Below, one piece after another: positions 28,461-41,700 of a DNA stretch of 64,000 nucleotides; within the stretch, counting starts at the first letter, position 1, and the number at the start of each line of letters is the position of its first letter. Made by a program: the position numbers and the translations under genes. The DNA comes from Druceiella hillmani (Eukaryota; Arthropoda; Insecta; Lepidoptera; Hepialidae): NCBI GenBank assembly GCA_039881145.1, contig JAYKKI010000006.1, positions 23,248,501 through 23,312,500 on the forward strand, written 5' to 3'. The notes under the pieces are model-generated. The model saw nothing but the letters and a program-made list of their open reading frames with translations. It was not told where the DNA came from and made no database searches.

Positions 28461-28777
28461 TCGATATCTTTACAACTTTTTATCAAAATACAAGTCTGTA
28501 ATTTTTATTTACGACTACTTCCACCATAATTAACAATCGAAAGTAACGCGGCCATTATATCTTGACTGAATGTGAATTTGCACTGAACCTAGATTAGATG
28601 ATTGTGAGTAATGCAGTTGTTTCCACCACATATGTTATATTCATGCAAGATTTGTTGAATGAACTGATACTTAGTCTATTTCAATTTCCATATTTCAAAG
28701 CACGTTTCAAAATTAAAATATTTCATTATTCAATTTATAAAAATAAAAATATTTAAAACAGATTTATTTCTTTTTTT

Positions 28778-28780
<3 letters not shown>

Positions 28781-28813
<33 letters not shown>
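28781..28813. repeat. (TA)n microsatellite
   Basis: TA run of about 33 bp directly upstream of the dispersed repeat element. Confidence 0.95.
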
Positions 28814-28815
<2 letters not shown>

Positions 28816-28844
28816 TAGTATTTTATGTAAGTGTATTTTAGCAT

Positions 28845-29625
<781 letters not shown>

Positions 29626-30597
29626 AGGTTGACATATATATTTTTAACTCTGACTTTTCTTAAAAAATGTTTCGAAATCAAATATAAAAAATTCAACCTA
29701 TATACGCACTATATTTATCTATGAATTGCAACTATCTGATAAGCAGTAATAATACGCATTTAATGGTAAAAGTTGGTGAATCAGATTAAAAAAAAATTAT
29801 AAGTTTCTTTGACGATCCTCCATACTGTCGATCGAGAGCGTCCACAGAAACCAAACCCCAGCGAACAAGAAGCCACATTGGCACATAACGCTGAAACCCC
29901 GTCGTTTATTTCAACTTGGTATGCGATGATGAAACAGTACATATCAATTTTGTATTATCGCAACAGTACGTCAGTAAGATTAAACAAATATTGATCCGCG
30001 GGAACGTAATAAAAAACTACTGTGGATGAAGTTTCATTCGAAAACTTTGTTAGACGTTAAAAATTTGCGGAGATACTCAGTTATGCATATTTACATTTTA
30101 TAATACTCAGTTATGCATGTTCTAAACACCTTATATTTTTTCAAAATTTTTCATAAATCAGCAAGCATTATAACCGTAAAACGTATGATCAAATCTATGA
30201 CATACGACTAGGTAAAATACGAAAATACCTTTACCCGCTCTTTACATTTATTATCCACTTTGATGTCACCAACGCTCGCTCGTCCTTGAAACCTTGAATT
30301 TATTCGCACTCAAAGTTCTACAAATATTTCTTGTCAACAGCGATCGACGGGAGATCTCCCGCACACTTCAAACACACGACTTGCACCCCTCTACTTGTTT
30401 ACCCACATTCTTCATTCGAATTGTCAATACGTAAATCAAATGGGGTTTGTGACGTTGCGTAATTTGGTTTGATGCTTTTGTAGGCTCGTACCTCGCCTTT
30501 TCGCAGCGATCTGCTGCTTAATATTACAATAGTTCTTCAATAAACTGATATTTTACTTCCACTTTATTTGATACTGTACTATTTCGTTTCTTTCTTT

Positions 30598-30830
30598 TCA
30601 GTGTCCTGTGCCTCAAAAGGATAAATGGAAATATAAAATCACTTCCGTATCTCTCCGTACATCACAGCTTGAAATTTGGCAAAATAATGAATAACATTAA
30701 TCCACGCATATTTCAATGGTTAATGACGATGGTTATCTATGCCATGATGGTTATCTTGCCCAATTTTTCTTCATATTCTACTTAATATATTTTTAGGGAC
30801 ATACTAAAAATGTGTAAAAGAAATATGTTG
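30598..30830 (+). repeat. Insect dispersed repeat, partial copy
   Basis: Start module TTCAGTGTCCTGTGCCTCAA followed by GCTTGAAATTTGGCA, in the same order as the copies at 28.85 and 34.36 kb. No end module was found downstream. Confidence 0.5.
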
Positions 30831-31604
30831 CACCCTTATTAACACTTAACTTAAAATTTAAAAAAAAGAATTTTTAGAAGCTACATATTATATTTTTTTA
30901 AATATGCACATATTTTATGCTTCGGAAAGACATAGTAGCCAATATCTTAATGTTGTAAAAAAAATATAGTTGAAATTAGTTTTATGAGCAGAAATACTGT
31001 GTAATTTTAAATGTTTATAAGAGCCTGAATAAATATGAAACTTTCGTAGTTTGAGTTCTGCTTGTATTTGATAGGCAATATGGCACCTATAATGAAGAAT
31101 TACATAGGATTTTTTGAAAGGAATATATCACGCAAATGGTTTTCGTGTTCTTAAACTCTTCGTGGTTGAAGCAAAAAATACTGATATAATAATACAGATA
31201 TGAAAAAAATCAGTGATAAATTCTGTAAATACACACATAAATATTATTTAACGCTAAATTGAGTGAAGGAGAACCAATTGAATGGACCTCATTTCCAGGG
31301 GAATAATTATATTATCTTACAATCAATTATATTGACATATTTTAGCAGATGTTTTAATATTTAGCGAAATATTTTTAAATATTTTTTTGCAATTATTCAA
31401 TAACAAGTGGATAAAAAATATTTAAAGCATGTATTATAATTTTATGCCGCCTTGATGCAAAATAATTATTTTTCCATCAATTCTACTTTGAAATTTAAAA
31501 CAATCGGTATAATTATTTGATTTTGCAATATGCATAATTTTTTTTGACTATTGAAATGTACGTATATTAATACGCTTTATCACTATGCTAAATATCAAGT
31601 TCCT

Positions 31605-31715
31605 TTATCAAATTGTTTCTGGGAATAACGGCTGCAATAGGTGGACAGACAGACAAGCACGTGAGAGTTCTTTTACAGGTTACGGTTTTTCCTTTTTAAG
31701 GTATTGAAAAATAGC
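31605..31715 (-). repeat. Insect dispersed repeat, partial copy on the minus strand
   Basis: On the complement it reads an AAAAAGGAAAAACCGTAACC block, then CGTGCTTGTCTGTCTGTCC, the same order as the plus-strand copies nearby. Confidence 0.5.
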
Positions 31716-31929
31716 AATCTGGAAGGAAACTCTCTAAACGGTAATGTAATTTATCAAATATAACTTTGTTATACAATAGTTCAAAGAAAAGGTCGTGGCG
31801 TTTTTTCAATATATGGTTCTAGAGTTATATAATTTTCATGATTCTTCTTAATACAAAGTTAGTATTATCAAAGCACACTTAAGCACCTGTAAAAGATTAG
31901 TCCATAGAGTTTAAAAACATATCACACTC

Positions 31930-32670
31930 TGGTCGACCAACCGTTCAAAAAGTAAATGAAATTATCCGAAAAACTGAGAGAGACCGGTACATTTAATTTT
32001 ATGATTGTTTATTGCTGATAAACCAAATATTAACCAAAAGACAGTTTTAAACCACTGGCATAAAGCTTGATAAGAGTGATGCTCGATATTTGGATACTAC
32101 ATGAATTAAAAGTGAACAACTTAATAAACCGAAATTCCATTAGTGAATCGCTGCTGAAAGGAAACGAAATCGAACCATTTTTTAAGAAATTGATAACGAG
32201 TGATGAAATGCGGGTCAGGTACAATATCAATAATGTGCGTGAAATTCCGTGATCCAAGGCAGATGAAACTGCACGGATGGCAGCAAAAACCCGTATTGTT
32301 AACAACTAACGCTATTATACGCACGCAATTGAGGTAAAACGGCGAGAATTGATACATAGGAAAAGCGTCGTCTTCCATAACGACAATGCCAGAGCACACA
32401 TATTTTAATGAATCGGCAAAAATTGAGACAGTTTGGACGGGATGTTTTGATGCATCCACCGTACAGCCCGGACCTTGTCCCGTTCGACTATGATTTGTTT
32501 CTCTGATTGCGCGGTGTAAAGCTTACATCAAAAGAGACCTATGAAAAGCACTTGATTCAGTTTTTCAACCGGAAATTCCAGAAGTTCTATAGAGATGGCA
32601 TAATTATTTTACCAGAAAAATGGTTAAAAGTTATCGATAAAAACGGCATATATTTGATTTCTTAATTTTT
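31930..32670 (+). pseudogene. mariner transposase, left copy, 5' truncated and decayed
   Basis: A dead mariner transposase. Read across frames, the N-terminal side shows GRPTV and a helix-turn-helix-like stretch (about 31,931-32,060). The catalytic domain follows, with HEL..NNLINR.SI.ESLL (about 32,100-32,155), the FFKKLIT.DE motif containing the first catalytic Asp (about 32,180-32,205), DNARAH with the second Asp (about 32,381-32,400), and HPPYSPDL.P.DY..F with the third (about 32,454-32,500). The tail ends near 32,665. D, D, D spacing and YSPDL are mariner hallmarks. Several frameshifts and stops break it. The first part of the gene (roughly the first 80 codons) and the terminal inverted repeats are not recognisable. 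The inner palindrome boundary (32,173) cuts through this gene. Confidence 0.75.
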
Positions 32671-33708
32671 ATTTATAATATAAAAGAAACAAATAAGGTT
32701 AGTAAGAAGATCTTATAAAACGTTCAATAATTTCCAAGCTAAAACAAACATACCAAATCCATAAACGGAAAATAAATGTACAGGCCTGTAACAAGTATAT
32801 ATTTGCATAAGACGTCCTCCGCTTTGATACAATTTAAAATGATTTCCAACAGAACATGCATCAAACTTTAAACAAGAAAACCCCACTATGCATCTCGCAC
32901 TAAAACAAAGATTATAAGGTAAATTTTACCTCAAATGAAAAAAATGTGCTGAACTAGTGCCCGTGAGAAAAATGGCGAAAAACGTTTGAATCGAGCAAAG
33001 TTGAATTCATTAATTTGGCCAAAACTTGATATTTCAAAATAATCTTTCTCAGAAGCGTTTCATTCTGAAGACAGTAATTAAGATACATAAATAAAGTAAT
33101 TGAAATTACTAAAATAAAATATCGCTTTCTGGCAATGACCATTATAATTTTGGCGCCGATATTAGATAATTTGTATACTAGAAACAAACCGGATATTCTG
33201 ATTTATAGTCAACCTCGCTTTATAGTACTACCGAACATTATGCACGATGAATTTATTGCACTACTGACCATTATGTTCGATTACGATAGTCATTAAACCG
33301 ACTAAAATGTGACTTTACTGAATATATGTCCATAGCGTGTTAATTCATATTATTTTACATGTACAATTTTAAATGTCGGTGATTTGATAATTTCATACTC
33401 GAGTATCTGATGTCCTACTGGTGTTACTCATCCATCTATACCCATGTCTCTTTTATACATGAACTAATATTTTGATTTCGGCTTCGATACTGACTTTGTA
33501 TTACACACGGCCAGATTAACTTAAATAATATCCTGATACTTACTTCCGCTTATTTTTCAAGAATTTTTGTCGTTATTTGTAATGATACTGGTGAAAATGC
33601 CGACGGCATTATCAACACAAACAGTTTGAAGTTGATACAAATAAAATTTGAAATAGTCATAAAACAAATAAACACGCAGTCTTCAACAGTTAATACTTAG
33701 AAATATTA

Positions 33709-33759
<51 letters not shown>

Positions 33760-34173
33760 GAGCATGGTGGAGAGGCAAAGTGAGTAATTAATGTAGTTTT
33801 TATATTCTTGGCGTATCTATTAAAAGAACAAGTTACGAGGATTCTTAAATAATTTGTTCCAAAATTTTATGGAAAGGTAGACCTAGAAATATTGTTGAAA
33901 ATATTTACAAAAATATGTGACACTTCTCGAAACCGAGACTCAACTTCGAGAACGCTTATTACTGAATTATTAAGAAAATTGGGTAGATAAAACATATCTA
34001 AAATTTAGCGAGAAACTGCAGGAATGATTCTAAATATTACAGGCTTTGGAAAATTTACGATAACTTTAAGTTTTTAAAAAATATATTAGAGAATATGGTG
34101 AACAATAATATTTGCAAATAGTTAAATAGAAATAAGATGAACGCTTGAATGTTTATTTGTCTAAGTATTTACG

Positions 34174-34215
34174 TAACCCTCTCAGTGCGAGTTGTACTCG
34201 CACTTAACCGGTTTT
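34174..34215 (+). repeat. End module of the insect dispersed repeat
   Basis: TAACCCTCTCAGTGCGAGTT and the following bases, through CCGG, match the end module of the repeat family. The core is a perfect 9-bp hairpin (34,184-34,192 and 34,196-34,204, loop TGT). Mirror copy at about 36,756-36,797. Confidence 0.6.
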
Positions 34216-34344
34216 ATTCATTTTGAGATCCATCGTGAAAAGGGTACATGGAAAATATAATGTTAGCAATGCACACGAATCAAATACATTTTTCTCATTT
34301 TAGCCTAATTCTTTTTACTTTCCATATTTTAAACCATTTTTACT

Positions 34345-34760
34345 TTAATTACTTTTCAGGGTTATGTGCCTTGAAACGAAAAGCGAGAATTTTATTAAAT
34401 CAATCAGGTGTCTCTCCATACGTCGATTACAATCGTTTTTCTCTAAAACCGTTTATCGTAGTAACTTGAAATTTGGCATGGTAATAAAATATTTTAAACC
34501 TCACTTGTTGTGGATAAAATTCATAAATATTAATTTTGAAATTTTAAAAAGTCCAAATTAAGTACTGAAAATAATTTTTTTAAGTCCATGTATAGTACGG
34601 GAACTTATAAGATTATCCATAAGTATTATACATAATACGTTATGTATACAGAGATATACAGAAAAATAAACAAAAAAATATGTCCCCTCTCTCATTTTAG
34701 AAACTGATCAGCCAAATATTATGAAAAAATATGGTTTTTTGAAAAGCTTACGCAATGATT
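34345..34760 (+). repeat. Start module of the insect dispersed repeat
   Basis: TTTTCAGGGTTATGTGCCTT at about 34,355 is followed by ACTTGAAATTTGGCATGG and, further on, an AAAATATGTCCCCTCTCTC region. The same order occurs in the copy at 28.85-29.24 kb. Mirror copy at about 36,211-36,626 on the minus strand. Confidence 0.55.
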
Positions 34761-35255
34761 GTTAGTTTTATTTAATATTCCACATGTCTAAGAAAGATAT
34801 AGGAGGAAATACATTTGAGATTTTCTATTTTCAAAGCCGATTTTCCTATGCAATTTAGAACTGGAAAGTTTGCATAGAATTAAATCTTACTAACCCGCTT
34901 ATTTTCCACATATTTTACACCTATAATTTTTAAAATATTCCCAAAAGGATATAAATTAAGGTCTGAATTTTTTTTTCTCATTTTATATATAACATAGGTG
35001 TATAAATACACAATTTTAAATTGCCAAAAATCGTCAGAAAAACAAGTTTGGTAAAATCTGAATATATCAGTCAAATCTGACTCATCAGTTACAGGAAAGC
35101 TATATTTATTATTTAGCGAATATCATACATGTTTTTACGCCTGTGAAAAATATAGTAAATAATACGTTGCAATATATTTAAGTATTAAAAAATTAATATA
35201 TCTTAATTGAATAACAGAAATATTCTGCACGATTAAAAATTTGTACAATGTTTTC

Positions 35256-35715
35256 ATCAGCAAAGATAAAGATCTAATAGCCTACTTGAAGATTTTGTAA
35301 TACTACGAAACCTAGGTCATGGTAAACAACTTAAAGAAATTAGAAATACTACTACATCACGTAGGTTCATTTAATTGTGAGTTATTGAGAACATTTAATG
35401 TCAGAAAACACATAATGATGCCAACTAAGCTTATTATCCAGTGTACCTTGACAGAGCACCGAGCAATACATTTATTGTCGCAAAGGAATTGTATGTAATA
35501 ACTATGTGCAGCTTTGAATTCACAGAAATCTTAAGGATGATAATATTATAAATAGAATTAAAGGGCCTATACAGAATCAACTTCCATATATTCTCAGAAA
35601 AGCATCTAACAGATGAACAGTTAATGAAACTGAATAACGAAAGTTCACATGATTCAGGGTATAGAGACAAGAAAAGGTCGCAAATTAGACAATGCCCTAC
35701 TCAAAATACATATTA
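35256..35715. other. Unique 460-bp spacer of the inner palindrome
   Basis: This is the non-palindromic centre between the two inner arms. Its left quarter (35,281-35,379) is one arm of the foldback element family. The rest is unique in the window and includes a short open frame at 35,552-35,716. A real spacer of this size is not what a simple missed-adapter read artefact would give. Confidence 0.85.
35281..35379 (+). mobile_element. Single arm of the foldback element
   Basis: Matches the right arm of the 13.49-13.71 kb foldback element at about 85 percent by eye: GAAGAT.TTGTAATAC, AAACCTAGGTC, AGAAAT.CTAC and TTCATTTAATTGTG occur in the same order. The partner arm is missing, so this is a half element. 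Confidence 0.7.
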
Positions 35716-35716
35716 G
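35552..35716 (+). CDS. Short open frame in the palindrome spacer, unknown
   Basis: Fifty-four codons without a stop, after an in-frame TAA at 35,549. The translation is hydrophilic (for example EKHLTDEQLMKLNNESSHDS) and looks protein-like, but no family is recognised and there is no upstream ATG. Its stop codon is the first three bases overlapping the right arm edge. It could be a decayed exon or transposon piece, or chance. Confidence 0.15.
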   Translation: MELKGLYRINFHIFSEKHLTDEQLMKLNNESSHDSGYRDKKRSQIRQCPTQNTY

Positions 35717-37211
35717 AAAACATTGTACAAATTTTTAATCGTGCAGAATATTTCTGTTATTCAATTAAGATGTATTAATTTTTTAATACTTAAATATATT
35801 GCAACGTATTATTTACTATATTTTTCACAGGCGTAAAAACATGTATGATATTCGCTAAATAATAAATATAGCTTTCCTGTAACTGATGAGTCAGATTTGA
35901 CTGATATATTCAGATTTTACCAAACTTGTTTTTCTGACGATTTTTGGCAATTTAAAATTGTGTATTTATACACCTATGTTATATATAAAATGAGAAAAAA
36001 AAATTCAGACCTTAATTTATATCCTTTTGGGAATATTTTAAAAATTATAGGTGTAAAATATGTGGAAAATAAGCGGGTTAGTAAGATTTAATTCTATGCA
36101 AACTTTCCAGTTCTAAATTGCATAGGAAAATCGGCTTTGAAAATAGAAAATCTCAAATGTATTTCCTCCTATATCTTTCTTAGACATGTGGAATATTAAA
36201 TAAAACTAACAATCATTGCGTAAGCTTTTCAAAAAACCATATTTTTTCATAATATTTGGCTGATCAGTTTCTAAAATGAGAGAGGGGACATATTTTTTTG
36301 TTTATTTTTCTGTATATCTCTGTATACATAACGTATTATGTATAATACTTATGGATAATCTTATAAGTTCCCGTACTATACATGGACTTAAAAAAATTAT
36401 TTTCAGTACTTAATTTGGACTTTTTAAAATTTCAAAATTAATATTTATGAATTTTATCCACAACAAGTGAGGTTTAAAATATTTTATTACCATGCCAAAT
36501 TTCAAGTTACTACGATAAACGGTTTTAGAGAAAAACGATTGTAATCGACGTATGGAGAGACACCTGATTGATTTAATAAAATTCTCGCTTTTCGTTTCAA
36601 GGCACATAACCCTGAAAAGTAATTAAAGTAAAAATGGTTTAAAATATGGAAAGTAAAAAGAATTAGGCTAAAATGAGAAAAATGTATTTGATTCGTGTGC
36701 ATTGCTAACATTATATTTTCCATGTACCCTTTTCACGATGGATCTCAAAATGAATAAAACCGGTTAAGTGCGAGTACAACTCGCACTGAGAGGGTTACGT
36801 AAATACTTAGACAAATAAACATTCAAGCGTTCATCTTATTTCTATTTAACTATTTGCAAATATTATTGTTCACCATATTCTCTAATATATTTTTTAAAAA
36901 CTTAAAGTTATCGTAAATTTTCCAAAGCCTGTAATATTTAGAATCATTCCTGCAGTTTCTCGCTAAATTTTAGATATGTTTTATCTACCCAATTTTCTTA
37001 ATAATTCAGTAATAAGCGTTCTCGAAGTTGAGTCTCGGTTTCGAGAAGTGTCACATATTTTTGTAAATATTTTCAACAATATTTCTAGGTCTACCTTTCC
37101 ATAAAATTTTGGAACAAATTATTTAAGAATCCTCGTAACTTGTTCTTTTAATAGATACGCCAAGAATATAAAAACTACATTAATTACTCACTTTGCCTCT
37201 CCACCATGCTC

Positions 37212-37260
<49 letters not shown>

Positions 37261-38796
37261 TAATATTTCTAAGTATTAACTGTTGAAGACTGCGTGTTTA
37301 TTTGTTTTATGACTATTTCAAATTTTATTTGTATCAACTTCAAACTGTTTGTGTTGATAATGCCGTCGGCATTTTCACCAGTATCATTACAAATAACGAC
37401 AAAAATTCTTGAAAAATAAGCGGAAGTAAGTATCAGGATATTATTTAAGTTAATCTGGCCGTGTGTAATACAAAGTCAGTATCGAAGCCGAAATCAAAAT
37501 ATTAGTTCATGTATAAAAGAGACATGGGTATAGATGGATGAGTAACACCAGTAGGACATCAGATACTCGAGTATGAAATTATCAAATCACCGACATTTAA
37601 AATTGTACATGTAAAATAATATGAATTAACACGCTATGGACATATATTCAGTAAAGTCACATTTTAGTCGGTTTAATGACTATCGTAATCGAACATAATG
37701 GTCAGTAGTGCAATAAATTCATCGTGCATAATGTTCGGTAGTACTATAAAGCGAGGTTGACTATAAATCAGAATATCCGGTTTGTTTCTAGTATACAAAT
37801 TATCTAATATCGGCGCCAAAATTATAATGGTCATTGCCAGAAAGCGATATTTTATTTTAGTAATTTCAATTACTTTATTTATGTATCTTAATTACTGTCT
37901 TCAGAATGAAACGCTTCTGAGAAAGATTATTTTGAAATATCAAGTTTTGGCCAAATTAATGAATTCAACTTTGCTCGATTCAAACGTTTTTCGCCATTTT
38001 TCTCACGGGCACTAGTTCAGCACATTTTTTTCATTTGAGGTAAAATTTACCTTATAATCTTTGTTTTAGTGCGAGATGCATAGTGGGGTTTTCTTGTTTA
38101 AAGTTTGATGCATGTTCTGTTGGAAATCATTTTAAATTGTATCAAAGCGGAGGACGTCTTATGCAAATATATACTTGTTACAGGCCTGTACATTTATTTT
38201 CCGTTTATGGATTTGGTATGTTTGTTTTAGCTTGGAAATTATTGAACGTTTTATAAGATCTTCTTACTAACCTTATTTGTTTCTTTTATATTATAAATAA
38301 AAATTAAGAAATCAAATATATGCCGTTTTTATCGATAACTTTTAACCATTTTTCTGGTAAAATAATTATGCCATCTCTATAGAACTTCTGGAATTTCCGG
38401 TTGAAAAACTGAATCAAGTGCTTTTCATAGGTCTCTTTTGATGTAAGCTTTACACCGCGCAATCAGAGAAACAAATCATAGTCGAACGGGACAAGGTCCG
38501 GGCTGTACGGTGGATGCATCAAAACATCCCGTCCAAACTGTCTCAATTTTTGCCGATTCATTAAAATATGTGTGCTCTGGCATTGTCGTTATGGAAGACG
38601 ACGCTTTTCCTATGTATCAATTCTCGCCGTTTTACCTCAATTGCGTGCGTATAATAGCGTTAGTTGTTAACAATACGGGTTTTTGCTGCCATTCGTGCAG
38701 TTTCATCTGCCTTGGATCACGGAATTTCACGCACATTATTGATATTGTACCTGACCCGCATTTCATCACTCGTTATCAATTTCTTAAAAAATGGTT
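35716..38796. repeat. Right arm of the near-perfect inner palindrome
   Basis: Mirror image of 32,173-35,255, with the same contents inverted. Its outer end stops inside the mariner frame: identity with the left arm is lost at 38,797, and outer-arm sequence begins by about 38,812. Confidence 0.95.
38299..38796 (-). pseudogene. mariner transposase, right copy, cut by the palindrome junction
   Basis: Mirror copy of the 3' two-thirds of the left mariner (32,173-32,670), including the motifs around all three catalytic Asp positions. The 5' part is absent: just beyond FFKK the sequence changes to outer-arm DNA. It shares the left copy's disabling mutations, so it was copied as an already dead element. 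Confidence 0.8.
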
Positions 38797-41700
38797 TAAA
38801 AAGGAACTTTACCTTTAGTTTTTTTTTGTTAGATGTCCAATCACACGCACGGAAAATAGAACTGGTTTTACTCAATAATTCCTATGACCATTCATAGCCA
38901 ATTATTAAAGAACCGATCAACGCTCACCTTGTAAAATATTATTGACCCCTTAAATGACACTGATGTATCGATAATAATTACAATATTATTTACGTTTTTG
39001 GCCATACCGGTCCTAAACTTGTTTCAATTCAACTAAACCATGCATCTTACATTAATTGTTATTTTATCAAAAACAAATCTGAATAGATTATCAAAATGTA
39101 TAAAAGGTCGCCGTTGTGGCATTTAAGATTTTACTTGCCTTCCCTCGCTACCTTCTACGCCAACTCACAATTTTCCATTCAATTGAATGCTTTTCTTCGC
39201 AGTTTGGCACCGCCTTCAGTATTCTTGTAAATTAGAGTGAGTTATAGCCGAAGAACTCGTAATGTGTGATGCTTTACGGCTGAAATTTGATGTGATTGTA
39301 TCTAATCCATATCGAAACGTTGTGCAAAAAGCTCTTTGTATTAGGAATAGTTCTAGATTCGTTAATGTAACCTTGATTAATTGACTAGACATGGTGTATT
39401 TCCATGTCCGGCTAACTCTCTTTTGATTTTTATGGTAATGCGATCGATTGTAAAACGTAATAAACTTTGGTAACTTTTTACTAGAGTATTTACTTAAAAA
39501 TCTCTTATGTTAAATGGAAACAAACAGGTAGATCGAAATTTATTTTTTTTAATGGCCGAATGATTTTTTAAATTACTTATATGAATCGTTAACTATAATA
39601 ATTTTCAATCTATAAAATTCAGGGATAAGGTATTTAGTTTAATAAATTAGGCGACCTTCTTTATTTCTTATTGCAAAAAAATAAAGTATTTCAAGTGCTA
39701 CTGACACGTAAATATTCGCTACTTCGAAATCAGTAAAAAACACGTCTTAAGAACCCAACTTACCGTTCCAACAACAGTAACTTATTCTCAAACACAAACA
39801 AATAACATGTTTTAGAGAATTGTTTTCACAACAGTAATTTATACTCAAAAATGCCCTAAGAACCCACCTTATATGTGTCAAGTATAAAATTTTGTTATTT
39901 CTCGAAATTGTGTTGAAAATAAATTGTCCAAATTACAATTTTGGAGACAAGAGATTCTAACGCTACGTGTATAATACACGTATCTAGTCAGGCCACATAT
40001 AAGCCCTTTGTTTTAATATTTTTTTTTGTCATCTGAATTTAGAATAAATAAGACTTAATTTCGTTTTCAAGATTTTATTTAGATGTTTGTTTATTTTGAA
40101 TTATTTATTTACGATAATTTCCCCTTGGTCAATCATATACATTAGTAACATACAGAGGTATCTCGTTAATAATACTTGGTTTTCTATGTAAAATTTTATT
40201 CTTATTTCTTTAGATGAAAGAAAATCTTAACTCATCTTAGATATTCAAAATATTATGTTTCTTGTGTTTCTTATAAAAGTAATGGTTTAAAAACAAATAA
40301 ATCTGTCATACTATTTATAACATTTTATCTAGACCTGCCTTTACCACTTTCACAGCACGAAATAACATTATCCCAATATCCGAACATGGTCGATCTTCAA
40401 GGTTTTCAGCAGATGTGGTTGCTATCAATTCATGTTACCAATGATGCCTCAGAAAGTACCACTTTAGAAACAAAACTACAATTTTTAATATTTAGAAACA
40501 AAACTACAATTTGACCTGAAGTAAAATTGTCGCTCTCTCAATTAAGCCAAATGACTGCCTAAGCAAATTACGACGAGTGCAAAATAGGACTAAGATAATT
40601 TTCGTATGTGTAAACCGACATCACTTACGGGACCTCTGTATAATGTCATCCTGCGTTGACACGTGTCACCAGCTTCTTTGTACGTTATTCAGGTTGTCAA
40701 TGTCGCTATACATTTCACATCACCTTGATTCGTCACTCCACTATTTTTAATAGTAATTTAATTTTAGCCGTATACTGTAAAATCAAACGTTATGTATAAA
40801 TTGCTTCACAAAATGAAAGATATAGCATTTACTGAGTACTCGCATATGTTTCTACAGCCACTAACGAAGTTACATCAATGCTAAAGAAATATTATTTTCT
40901 TTGAATTAGTTTATTTTACTTCATCACATGAAATAAATGTTTGTGAGAATTCACTAAGTTTTCGTACGCAGTACTGCGTCGAACATTAGTAAAACTCATG
41001 ACAAGTCGCAAAGGAAAAAATATAACCTTGCCGAGAAAGTTCGACAAGAAAACCAAATTACGCTGTTGTTTATATGAAAAATGGCAAGAAATTATAATCC
41101 AGAGAAGTTCAAACAGATTGCAAGCTACGCCTGTCTAAGCGGACAATCAAATGAGAGCACATGTCGTAGACGGAATTCTGCAGTTACTGACAATTTCCGC
41201 CACGCCAAATGTCCCATAGTCAATATCGTCCTAATAACTTATAATATTTGTATCGTTATCATGTGATTTTTAATAATTGTAAATCACAGTCTTTGCAATA
41301 TAAAATTCGGTTTTAAATAATTTTTCATGCGGACCAAATCATCTGAATAAAGAGAGAATGAGAAACCAGCTACATAATCCGTGCCTATTTAGAATCAGAA
41401 CATGACCGCCGCCATAATTCATTTACTAGTGCTGATACTACCAAACATTTTAGGATATCGATAAACTTTTATACGTTCTCTGGGGTTAGATAACAATACT
41501 TCTCTGGGGTTATAATGAAACAAAAATTATCTAAAGCTGTACAAATATTATATAAGTATTTTCAGGCTCACTCACTATTCGACACCTAGACCGTTATGTT
41601 CGTTGACGTTCCGTTACTTGACGTCGCAGTACTATATTAAATACCAGAGTTCATTGCTAGGATATGTTTTAAAATAAATACACTACATAGGATTAAAACA

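Larger units (their letters stand above)
32173..35255. repeat. Left arm of the near-perfect inner palindrome
   Basis: This 3.08-kb segment is the near-exact reverse complement of 35,716-38,796. Positions pair so that left plus right equals 70,971 near the centre and 70,969 further out. The 2-base change must lie between 33,187 and 34,248 and fits a length difference in the TA run at about 33,709-33,759 (37,210-37,262 on the right). The only substitution I found is 32,276 G (38,693 T, where A's partner is expected as C). Open frames at 32,954-33,187, 34,248-34,469, 34,364-34,561 and 34,880-35,074 have identical mirror copies. Contents are the mariner 3' part, a TA run and dispersed-repeat modules. 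No host gene is seen. Confidence 0.95.

Noticed and set aside
32121..32459. 112-codon minus-strand frame and its mirror at 38,510-38,818
   Set aside because: They are antisense shadows of the mariner transposase, whose motifs lie on the other strand.
34248..34561. Open frames with identical mirror copies (34,248-34,469, 34,364-34,561, 34,880-35,074)
   Set aside because: Perfect conservation between mirror copies follows from the young palindrome, not from selection. The first two overlap the dispersed repeat.
32173..38796. Palindrome dismissed as a simple read-folding artefact
   Set aside because: A folded read would give no unique spacer and symmetric flanks. Here there is a 460-bp spacer, different flanks, one base difference and a length difference. 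An assembly error still needs long-read confirmation.
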